A DNA stretch of 7,320 nt from JAGTVB01 sp964624765 (GTDB lineage: Bacteria > Pseudomonadota > Gammaproteobacteria > HK1). Of the stretch, positions 1 through 6,272 are shown one piece after another; the stretch's first letter is position 1, and the number at the start of each line of letters is the position of its first letter. A model generated the notes under the pieces. The model searched no databases and was not told where the DNA came from. It worked only from the letters and a program-made list of their open reading frames with translations. The DNA is taken from contig CAZUZO010000150.1 in NCBI GenBank assembly GCA_964624765.1, positions 1 through 7,320 on the forward strand, written 5' to 3'. Position numbers and translations under genes: made by a program.

Positions 1-360
1 ACGATTTTGTCGCCGCTGTGCGCCTTGCTCTGCCGGCGCTCGTGACATTTTTAAATCAGCTTCTAAGATCTGGGATAGAGCCGGACGACAGCGCGGTAGT
101 CCTTGCCAGCACCGGCGACTCGCCCGTGTGTTGTGCCGCCGGGCTGGCCGTTGCTGCGAATGGACCGAGCACTTCCGATCGTCCGGGTGCTGGCTCGCTA
201 GACTCCGTTGCCGAGCATCATCAGCCTCGGCACGCTGCCGTTCGTTTTTTGCCCCGCTCTGCTACGTTATGCGGAGACGTAAAGATAGCCAGGTAACGTG
301 AAATATTGATGATATTTTGGTTACAGATCGATGAAGGGGAGATGCCGCTCTGGCTCTAGT
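1..360. other. Non-genic stretch at left edge
   Basis: I see no recognisable gene here. One plus-strand frame stays open from the window edge to a stop at 294-296 and could be the tail of a gene entering from the left, but its roughly 97 residues show no family motif. A second plus frame is also open from 2 to 301 and reads as an Arg/Cys-rich peptide typical of out-of-frame GC-rich DNA. Neither is called as a gene. The right part becomes AT-rich around 300-320, where a dyad is listed separately. This stretch lies just downstream of the stop codon of the minus-strand antiporter gene, so it should hold that gene's transcription end. No GC stem followed by a T-run is visible on that strand. Confidence 0.5.
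293..324. repeat. AT-rich dyad-symmetric element
   Basis: Two nested inverted repeats share one centre. The outer arms are GTAAC (293-297) and GTTAC (320-324). The inner arms are AAATAT (301-306) and ATATTT (312-317), around the loop TGATG. The arms are separated by unequal spacers of three and two bases. The element is much more AT-rich than its surroundings and starts 37 bp beyond the antiporter stop codon. There is no T-run, so a classic terminator is unlikely. A protein-binding operator for a gene to the left, or a weak 3'-end hairpin, are both possible. The symmetry is read directly; the function is unknown. Confidence 0.4.
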
Positions 361-1368
361 TCACCCATTGTGCGTCATCCGATGTACCAACAGGGTGTTG
401 GCGATAAACAAGAGTATGAGCAGCAGACTGGGCCAGTCACCCCGGTTCCACCAGCGGCCGGGGGAACGGTAGTACAGCGCCACCAAGGCGGTGCCACACA
501 TCGTCAGGGCGGACAAGACCGAGATCAGATGGATGGGCGTGACGGCTGTCCACAGGGGACCCGGTGCATACAGCAGATCGGCCACGCCGAGGATGGCCAA
601 GTTGAATAGGGTGCTGCCGAAGAGATTGCCCACGGCCAGATCGATGGCTCCGAGGCGCAGGGCTGACAAGGTCACCACCATCTCGGGCAGGGTGGTGGCA
701 AAAGCCGCCAGCAGGGTTCCGGCGAACCCCTCGTGCCAACCGAGGTTGCGGGCTAGCCCGGCGGTGGCGTAGGGCAGCCAGATGCCGGAGACGACGATCA
801 AGCAGGCAGCCGCCCCGTAGCGCAGACCCACCTGGCGCAGGCTGAGGTGAGGATAGGCGTCCGGCTGCTGGTCGGTGAAGGCGGTCACGTGGGATTTCTG
901 GTACCGATAGCTGACGCGGATGGACGCGAAATACAAGACCCCCAGCAGGGGGGATATGAGGCTCACGACCGCGGTGGCGCTGGGTGCGTCGACTTGAGCC
1001 AGCGCCAGACCCATCCCTGCCGTGCCGAGCAAGATAATGCTCAAACCGGCGGACAGCACATGATCCGTCGCTGCCGAGCTGTAGAGCGGCTCCCCGTCCT
1101 TGAGAACGTCGACCACGGCGAGCATGAATAGGTTGAGCACGCAGGCTCCCAGCAGGTTGCCCACGGCGATCTCCGGCGTGCCGGCCAGGCGCACCGCACT
1201 CACCGCTGCCACCAGCTCCGGTAGGGAGGTGACGGTCGCTACCAGGACAAGCCCGATCCAACTCCCACCGAGCCCAGTCTTATCCGCGATGGCATCGCCG
1301 TAGCGTGTCAGGAAGACGCCTGCCACACCGATGGAGGCGGCACTTGCGAGAAATGCGAACCAGGCCAT
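361..1368 (-). CDS. Calcium/sodium (cation) antiporter, CaCA family
   Basis: This is an inner-membrane exchanger of the Na_Ca_ex (CaCA) superfamily, which moves Ca2+ or a similar cation against Na+ or H+. The 335-residue protein shows the duplicated family architecture. Alpha-1 (about residues 40-82) contains TSLPELV with acidic E51 and then GNLLGACVLN. Alpha-2 (about 216-262) contains TTLPEMV with E229 and then GNLFGSTLFN. About ten hydrophobic segments flank a short polar loop near 155-175. The length is normal for a bacterial member such as YrbG. I chose the ATG at 1368 because the minus strand reads GGGGGAGGG followed by GTGTGCA before it, an ideal ribosome binding site. A TTG seven codons earlier lies ahead of that site. 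The gene stands about 420 bp downstream of glycogen phosphorylase and is separated from it by a terminator, so it is probably transcribed on its own. In both alpha repeats the Asn usually found in GSN is replaced (Cys in one, Thr in the other), so the transported ion is uncertain. Confidence 0.9.
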   Translation of the reverse strand: MAWFAFLASAASIGVAGVFLTRYGDAIADKTGLGGSWIGLVLVATVTSLPELVAAVSAVRLAGTPEIAVGNLLGACVLNLFMLAVVDVLKDGEPLYSSAATDHVLSAGLSIILLGTAGMGLALAQVDAPSATAVVSLISPLLGVLYFASIRVSYRYQKSHVTAFTDQQPDAYPHLSLRQVGLRYGAAACLIVVSGIWLPYATAGLARNLGWHEGFAGTLLAAFATTLPEMVVTLSALRLGAIDLAVGNLFGSTLFNLAILGVADLLYAPGPLWTAVTPIHLISVLSALTMCGTALVALYYRSPGRWWNRGDWPSLLLILLFIANTLLVHRMTHNG

Positions 1369-1489
1369 TGCACACCCTCCCCCGTGCAAGAACGGCTAAA
1401 GTCCTCGATTCGGCACCTGATCTTGTCATTGTTCCCGGACTTTTTTCATTTTCCCCAGGCTTCGGTGCCGCTCGACAGGCCACAGAACG

Positions 1490-1515
1490 GCCGTAACAAA
1501 GCGCCGTAACAAAGC
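1490..1515. repeat. 13-bp perfect tandem duplication
   Basis: The unit GCCGTAACAAAGC occurs twice with no spacer, at 1490-1502 and 1503-1515. It lies upstream of the antiporter gene, about 120 bp from its start. It may be a slippage duplication or a doubled regulator site. There are only two copies, so it is not an array. Confidence 0.6.
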
Positions 1516-1575
1516 GATGAGCAAGGCCGAACGGTATTTAACCGTAAACGATGGGAATCGGTGCGGCCCTCCGTC

Positions 1576-1611
1576 AAAAAAAAAGCCGTGGCCACAAAAG
1601 CCGGCCACGGC
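1576..1611 (-). terminator. Rho-independent terminator of glgP
   Basis: On the minus strand a perfect 9-bp GC-rich stem (GCCGTGGCC / GGCCACGGC, 1603-1611 with 1585-1593) closes a 9-nt loop. It is followed at once by nine T residues (the A-run at 1576-1584 on the plus strand). It lies about 180 bp past the glycogen phosphorylase stop codon and faces the right way for that gene. It should insulate the antiporter gene from glgP transcription. The opposite strand has no T-run after the stem, so termination is one-way. Confidence 0.92.
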
Positions 1612-1792
1612 CCTCCATGCGCTTCGAGTCACGGGAAATAGGATAGCCAAACAATGTGACTTGACTGTGACTGTTTGCAGCCCGGGATCGGAGGTTGGCC
1701 TGGATGCTTGACCCGGCGGATCCGCAACCGATGGCGGCAAAGTCGGCCTCTTGATGGGGCTTAACCCGCCCAGCACGCACGGTGCAACCTGT

Positions 1793-4282
1793 TCACTCGA
1801 GGTCTATCGGCAACGGTTTGACCCGCCAAATGGTGTCGCAGTAGTCGCGCACGGCGCGATCGGAGGAAAACTTGCCGATGCGTGCCACGTTCAGGATCGA
1901 CATGCGGTTCCATCGATCGGGATCGCGATAAGCCTGGTCGATTTGGTCCTGGCAGTCCACGTACGACCGGTAATCGGCCAACACGAGATAGGGATCGTGA
2001 TGCAGCAGAGCATTGGTCAAGGGCCGAAACAGCTCGGTATCGCCATGGGAGAATAAGCCGGAGTCGATGAGATCGAGGGCGGCCTTGAGCTCTGGGTTCG
2101 CGTTGTAGATGTCCCAGGGCCGATAACCTTCCGATTTCTGTTGCTGCACTTGGTCTGCCGTGAGCCCGAAGAGGAAGAAGTTCTCCTCGCCGACTTCCTC
2201 TCGGATCTCGATGTTTGCGCCGTCCAAGGTGCCGATGGTGAGCGCACCGTTCATGGCGAATTTCATGTTGCCGGTGCCCGAGGCTTCCAGGCCAGCGGTA
2301 GCGATCTGCTCCGAAAGGTCGGCTGCGGGATAAATGCGTTGCCCACGCTTGACGCTGAAGTCGGGGATGAACACAACCCGCAGGTAGCCGTTGACCTGGG
2401 GGTCCCGATTGATGACCTCGCCGACGGCATTGATCAACTTGATGATGAGCTTGGCCATGTGGTAGGAAGGCGCTGCCTTGCCGCCGAAGATGAAGGTGCG
2501 TGGCGCGATGTCGAAGGACGGGCCCTGCTTGAACCGCTGGTACAAGGTGATGATGTGCAGCACGTTCAGGTGTTGGCGCTTGTACTCATGGATGCGCTTC
2601 ACCTGCACGTCGAACAGGGATGTCGGATCCAAGCTGATGCCGAGACGCTTGTTGACCCAGTTGGCCAGATCGCTCTTGGTGGCGGTCTTGACCGCGCGCC
2701 AACGGGCGTGGAATTCCCCGTCGTCGGCATAGTGTTCCAACGCTTGCAAATGCCCAAGGTCTCGAATCCAGCGCTCGCCGATGGTATCTTTCAGAAGCGC
2801 ACTCAGACGCGGGTTACTCAGCACCAGGAATCGGCGCGGTGAGACCCCATTGGTCTTGTTGCTGAATTTCTCCGGCCACAGGTCATAGAAATCCCGTAGC
2901 ACCCTTGATTCTAAAAGCTCGGTATGCAAGGCCGAGACGCCATTGATGGCCCGGCTCCCCACGCACGCCAGATGGGCCATGCGTACCGAGCGTCCCCCAG
3001 CCTCGTCGATCAGTGACAGGCGGCGGAGGCGTTCATTGTCACCCAAGAAGCGCGTACGCACCTGGTCGAGAAAGCGGGCATTGATCTCGTAGATGATCTC
3101 AAGGTGACGTGGCAGCAGGTGTTGGAATAACTCGACGGGCCAGGTCTCCAAGGCCTCCGGCAATAGGGTGTGGTTGGTGAAGGCAAAGGTTTGGCGGGTG
3201 ATATCCCAAGCCTGCTCCCAGGATAGGCCGTGTCGGTCGACGAAAAGGCGCATGAGTTCGGCGATGGCGATGGCCGGGTGAGTGTCATTGAGCTGAGCGG
3301 CAAATTTCTCATGAAAGCCATCGAGGTTGTCGGCGGCCTGCAGGTGTAACCGGATCATGTCTTGCAGGGAACACGACACGAAGAAATACTGCTGCTTGAG
3401 ACGCAGTACCTTGCCCGCTTCAGGTTCGTCATTGGGATAGAGCACCTTGGAGATGTTTTCTGCCACCACTTTGGCATCCACTGCCCCATAATAGTCGCCC
3501 ACGTTGAAGGCCTGGAAGTCGAAAGATTCCGGTGCCTCGGATTTCCACAACCGCAGCAGGTTGGCGTTGTTGACTCCATAGCCGAGTATCGGTGTGTCGT
3601 AAGCGACGCCGTTGATCTCTAACTCAGGAACCCATTTGACGTGATGCTGCCCGCCTTCATCTCGGTAATGTTCGGTGTGTCCCCCGAACTCCACCGGAAA
3701 TCGCAGCTTGGGACGTGGTAGTTCCCAGGGGTTACCGTTGCGCAGCCAGACGTCGCTCAACTCTACCTGCCAGCCATCCCTTAGCTGCTGTTCGAAAATG
3801 CCGTACTCGTAGCGAATGCCATAACCGATGGCCGGTATCTGTAGGGTAGCCAAGGAATCCAGGTAACAGGCCGCGAGGCGTCCGAGGCCGCCGTTGCCCA
3901 GGCCGGGCTCTTCCTCCTGCTCGAGGATCGCTTCGAAGTCCAGGCCCAATTCCGCCAACGCCTGGCGGCCCTCATCCAGGATGCCAAGATTGACTAAGTT
4001 ATTGCCGAGATGGGGGCCGAGCAAGAACTCCGCAGACAGATAGCAGACGGTGCGGCTTCGATCATGCTTATAGGTCTGCGCGGTCTTGATCCAGCGCGCC
4101 AAGATACGGTCGCGAACCGTATAGGCGACCGCCATATAGTCATCGTTGAGGGTCGCGACGTCGCGAAACCGCCCCTGCATGTAGAACAGATTATCGATGA
4201 TCGCACGCTTCAAAGCCTCCACCGATAGGCCGGTGCGTGTCGGTTCGCGTTCCTCGTTGGTGGCCATACTGCGATGCTTCAT
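1793..4282 (-). CDS. glgP: Glycogen/alpha-glucan phosphorylase (GT35)
   Basis: This PLP-dependent enzyme releases glucose-1-phosphate from the non-reducing ends of glycogen or maltodextrins using inorganic phosphate. It is cytoplasmic and feeds glycolysis. The 829-residue protein is full length for the family (E. coli GlgP and rabbit muscle enzyme are 815 and 842). Visible signatures are RTVCYLSAEFLLG at about 77-89, the glycine-rich GLGNGGLGRLAA at about 127-138, and the cofactor signature EASGTGNMKFAMN near the C-terminal third. The Schiff-base lysine in that signature is K674. The C-terminus carries the typical WNRMSILNVARIGKFSSDR stretch. I chose the ATG at 4282 because AGGAGG sits five bases before it; an in-frame ATG 14 codons earlier has no such site. 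No stop or frameshift is seen. It lies alone between a terminator and the ldhA relic. The sequence does not separate a glycogen-specific GlgP from a maltodextrin-preferring MalP, so the symbol is less certain than the family. Confidence 0.95.
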   Translation of the reverse strand: MKHRSMATNEEREPTRTGLSVEALKRAIIDNLFYMQGRFRDVATLNDDYMAVAYTVRDRILARWIKTAQTYKHDRSRTVCYLSAEFLLGPHLGNNLVNLGILDEGRQALAELGLDFEAILEQEEEPGLGNGGLGRLAACYLDSLATLQIPAIGYGIRYEYGIFEQQLRDGWQVELSDVWLRNGNPWELPRPKLRFPVEFGGHTEHYRDEGGQHHVKWVPELEINGVAYDTPILGYGVNNANLLRLWKSEAPESFDFQAFNVGDYYGAVDAKVVAENISKVLYPNDEPEAGKVLRLKQQYFFVSCSLQDMIRLHLQAADNLDGFHEKFAAQLNDTHPAIAIAELMRLFVDRHGLSWEQAWDITRQTFAFTNHTLLPEALETWPVELFQHLLPRHLEIIYEINARFLDQVRTRFLGDNERLRRLSLIDEAGGRSVRMAHLACVGSRAINGVSALHTELLESRVLRDFYDLWPEKFSNKTNGVSPRRFLVLSNPRLSALLKDTIGERWIRDLGHLQALEHYADDGEFHARWRAVKTATKSDLANWVNKRLGISLDPTSLFDVQVKRIHEYKRQHLNVLHIITLYQRFKQGPSFDIAPRTFIFGGKAAPSYHMAKLIIKLINAVGEVINRDPQVNGYLRVVFIPDFSVKRGQRIYPAADLSEQIATAGLEASGTGNMKFAMNGALTIGTLDGANIEIREEVGEENFFLFGLTADQVQQQKSEGYRPWDIYNANPELKAALDLIDSGLFSHGDTELFRPLTNALLHHDPYLVLADYRSYVDCQDQIDQAYRDPDRWNRMSILNVARIGKFSSDRAVRDYCDTIWRVKPLPIDLE

Positions 4283-4655
4283 GATGTCCTCCTGCCCCAG
4301 GAATGAGTGTGTTGCCCAGTGCACCCTCGGTTGCGCTGTGCCGGTTCGTCAGCGTCGGCCATTGGGTCGCTCGGCGCCCAAGCCTGGAGACATCGTGGGT
4401 TCCCCAATCGATCGTACCAACGGCATATGAACAGCAGATGACGCCAAACCTCGGATCGCGATGAGCGAGACCACCTACGGCCCGCGGCTATCCTCCATGA
4501 CCCATGGCAATTGGACGCTCGTGGGGGCCTCGATTCCCATACCTCGAGGATCAGTACCAAATGGCACTCGGACGAGCCGATGCGCGATCTTTGGCTTCAC
4601 GCGGACAAGGCACATGATGTTGGGGGACGCGCGGTCTCCAGGGGGAGTCCGGCGG
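4283..4655. other. Intergenic region upstream of glgP
   Basis: No convincing gene is present on either strand. Several short open frames exist, but they lack family resemblance and ribosome binding sites. The region should contain the glgP promoter (minus strand), though I cannot identify a good -35/-10 pair. Just past the ldhA stop, an imperfect stem (GGACTCC with GGAGACC, one mismatch, about 4635-4652) occurs without a T-run, so I do not call it a terminator. Confidence 0.5.
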
Positions 4656-5289
4656 TTATGGCCTGCGCACCGCATTGGTCAACTCGGCCCCTCGTTTACC
4701 TGCGTCGAACTCTCGCAGGTTTTCCAATGTGGTGTCGGCGATATTGGTGAGCGCTTCTCGCGTTAGGACCGTAGCGGTTGCGCAGGTAGGCGCGGTGGAG
4801 GTGGCGGTTCAGCATGAGCATCAGTCCCACCGTGTGTTCGGCGACCGCGTACGGGGAATAGGCCGGTACGCGGGCCACGCTGATACGCTGGGCTGCACAG
4901 GCATCCAGCGCCACGTTGTTGAAACCGGCACAGCGTAACGCCACCAGTTCGACCCCTTGGGCGGCCAGGATGTCGACCACCTCGGCGTCGCAAGTGTCGT
5001 TTACGAAGATGCAAACGACTTTGTCACCCGTGGCCGCCGCCGTCGAACGGTCGAGCGACGCCGCAACGTAATTCAGTGCGTACCGACCACGGTTAGACTG
5101 GTCGAAAGGTTGGATGTCGTAAGACTTGGCATCGAAGAAGGCGACCTTGAGGCGTCCTTGTGCATCGTAGCCGAACCGGCTTTGCCGGCGGTCGAGCGCC
5201 GTCGATATCCTGTCGAAGGTCTCCTCGTTGATTCCTGCTAACGCCTTCAACCTGGCGGCCAATGCTCCCAAGCGCTCTGCATCATTCAT
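4656..5289 (-). pseudogene. ldhA: Fermentative D-lactate dehydrogenase with internal deletion
   Basis: An intact LdhA would reduce pyruvate to D-lactate with NADH in the cytoplasm. The first part, read from ATG 5289, contains VCIFVND (about residues 92-98), LRCAGFNNV (118-126), RVPAYSPYAVAEH (140-152) and LNRHLHRAY (160-168). These match E. coli LdhA up to about its residue 129. After codon 174 (4770-4768) the homology stops and the frame runs to a stop at 4696. In the next frame, from 4766 to the TAA at 4658-4656, the sequence reads LTREALTNIADTTLENL and onward. This is the LdhA C-terminus (E. coli from about residue 299). The missing centre is therefore about 170 residues, and the joint is out of frame. 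It would have carried the NAD-binding Rossmann fold and the catalytic Arg, Glu and His. No activity is expected. The start has only a weak GA-rich ribosome site, and the product has an unusual extension of about 46 residues before the normal beginning. Confidence 0.9.
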
Positions 5290-5550
5290 CGATCGTTTCT
5301 TCTTCGTCAGCGTTTAGCCCTCTTCCGGCCAAATGTTGTCACGGGTTGGCGAATAGCGCGAGCAGCCCCCGACGTCAGGTAACGCGCTGTTGCTTCGGTA
5401 ACGTATTCTCATCAGGCGACGGGCGGACCGATGCGATGTGGCGGCCGGGCGGCACGGTCTCCTCATGCACAAGCTCCGAGGCGCAAGTCCGCAGTGAAAG
5501 GATAACTGTTGCGTATGACATCCTGTTTACGCTAGCGAGACGGGCGTTTT

Positions 5551-5574
5551 GTCACCGTCAATCAGACGGATGAC
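5551..5574. repeat. Small bulged hairpin
   Basis: GTCA-CCGTC (5551-5559) pairs with GACGG-A-TGAC (5565-5574) around the loop AATCA, giving nine pairs with one bulged A. Neither strand has a T-run after the stem, so it is not a clear terminator. It lies about 20 bp before the candidate small reading frame at 5596 and could be a leader structure or an operator. Its role is unknown. Confidence 0.4.
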
Positions 5575-5595
5575 ATCATTAGGAAGGGTATCCGA

Positions 5596-5703
5596 GTGGA
5601 CCTGGCGGTTGGTCGTCTCTTCCCCGTTCGCCTGGCTCTCGGGCTGCTCGCGACGGTTATTTCACAAGCTCTGAGTATCCTGCGCACGACTGTTCGGCGC
5701 TAA
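5596..5703 (+). CDS. Possible 35-residue hydrophobic peptide
   Basis: A GTG start is preceded by AGGAAGGG at a spacing of seven bases and opens a 35-codon frame ending in TAA. The peptide is basic at both ends and has one hydrophobic stretch, LALGLLATVISQALSIL, of roughly the length of a membrane helix. That is the profile of a small single-pass membrane peptide. Third-position base use gives no strong coding signal and I recognise no homologue. It may be chance in a gene-poor stretch. It is listed only because start, ribosome site and hydrophobic profile coincide. Confidence 0.15.
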   Translation: MDLAVGRLFPVRLALGLLATVISQALSILRTTVRR

Positions 5704-5751
5704 CGGCCAGGGGATTTGATTTCGAAGAGAAAAGCTGGCGTTGGTCATTGT

Positions 5752-5886
5752 TTCGGCAGCCTGATGACCTTTACCCTTGGGGCCGTCGACCCGGTGCGGC
5801 AAGGGACGCCGTGAAGACGTCGCTGCCGGCTTGGGCCCGGCATGCGTGCCGCACACACCCTTGCCGCACGGGGTTCTGTTGCCGAA
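5752..5886. repeat. Nested long inverted repeat (potential large hairpin)
   Basis: Three sets of arms fold around one axis. The central arms are TGCCGG (5824-5829) and CCGGCA (5837-5842) with a 7-nt loop. The main arms are ACCC-g-GTGCGGCAAGGG (5789-5805) and CCCTTGCCGCAC-g-GGGT (5858-5874), 16 pairs with one G-G mismatch. The outer arms are TTCGGCA (5752-5758) and TGCCGAA (5880-5886). The size of the main hairpin (86 nt) falls in the range of folded integron attC sites, but the ends lack the required AAC/GTT core triplets in RYYYAAC and GTTRRRY context. A structured RNA, a REP-like or MITE-like element, or a regulatory structure are other possibilities. Confidence 0.55.
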
Positions 5887-5960
5887 GGCTTGGGCGCTGA
5901 CGGTGTGTTCTGGAGCCAGCCTGACGAAACGATGACCATGGCCTCAAAGAGAGTCGCAGC

Positions 5961-5981
5961 GTTTAACAGAAAGGGTTCAAC
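5961..5981. other. Paired GTTYAAC motifs (weak attC-like half-site)
   Basis: GTTTAAC (5961-5967) and GTTCAAC (5975-5981) are separated by seven bases. Both fit the integron core consensus RYYYAAC. An attC left half typically reads RYYYAAC, then about five bases, then GTTCAAG, so the resemblance is real. However, the spacer is two bases too long, and no matching right half ending in GTTRRRY is found within attC range on either side. The position, about 290 bp past the 3' end of intI, is also not the usual cassette side. It may be a degenerate site or chance. Confidence 0.2.
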
Positions 5982-6272
5982 TTTTTTCAGACCGCCATTA
6001 TGGCCAGCGCATGCTTCTCCCTATCCGATCCATTCACCATCCGGCTTCCGGCAAGGGGAGCGCCCCAAGGTGGCGTCATGCAGAACGCAAACGTCGTCGT
6101 GCGTCCGCGACCATCCCGATTCCAGCCCGTCTCCTCATCCGCGCCGGGTGACACCCGCTCATGGGGCACCAGAACAAAACTGCAAGTTTCCGTTTGTGCG
6201 CTGTTAAGGCCAGTGGGCCCCGCAAACCAGGGGACATCTGGTGAAGCGCTTTGCCGGCTTGCACAACGCCGA

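Larger units (their letters stand above)
1369..1792. other. Intergenic region between antiporter and glgP
   Basis: No gene is supported here. The region must hold the end of the glycogen phosphorylase transcript (terminator at 1576-1611) and the promoter of the antiporter gene (somewhere in about 1390-1575, minus strand). I cannot pick convincing -35 and -10 boxes. A 13-bp tandem duplication lies at 1490-1515. At 1648-1677, CAAACA and TGTTTG form an inverted repeat around two copies of TGTGACT that start 11 bp apart (1655 and 1666). This could be a protein-binding site, but no named operator is recognised. Confidence 0.6.
5290..6272. other. Long gene-poor, structured intergenic region
   Basis: Nearly 1 kb lies between the ldhA relic and intI with no recognisable protein family. 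Several frames on both strands are open for 60-120 codons in 5662-6310, but they overlap each other and give Arg/Pro/Ser-rich products without motifs. I treat them as GC-rich shadow frames. The region does hold structure: a hairpin at 5551-5574, a nested inverted repeat at 5752-5886, an odd-centred 13-bp palindrome CGGGTGACACCCG at 6145-6157, and a pair of GTTYAAC motifs at 5961-5981. The ldhA promoter should lie near its left end. The region could include remnants of mobile DNA linked to the integron, but no transposase fragment is seen. Confidence 0.5.

Noticed and set aside
18..296. Plus-strand open frame at the left edge, possibly the end of an incoming gene
   Set aside because: No recognisable domain, and a second plus frame is equally open over the same bases; cannot be supported from the window alone.
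437..1261. 274-codon open frame on the minus strand inside the antiporter gene
   Set aside because: It is a frame-shifted shadow of the antiporter, rich in Arg/Gly/Pro, with no motif; the overlapping frame has clear CaCA repeats.
1426..1776. 116-codon minus-strand open frame between glgP and the antiporter
   Set aside because: It runs straight through the strong terminator at 1576-1611 and shows no motif.
2141..2842. 233-codon plus-strand open frame opposite glgP
   Set aside because: Antisense shadow of a highly conserved gene; no ribosome site or family resemblance.
4635..4652. Terminator after ldhA
   Set aside because: Imperfect short stem with no T-run on the minus strand.
5789..5874. 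Main hairpin as a true attC site
   Set aside because: The size fits, but the ends do not match RYYYAAC and GTTRRRY, which are needed for IntI strand exchange.
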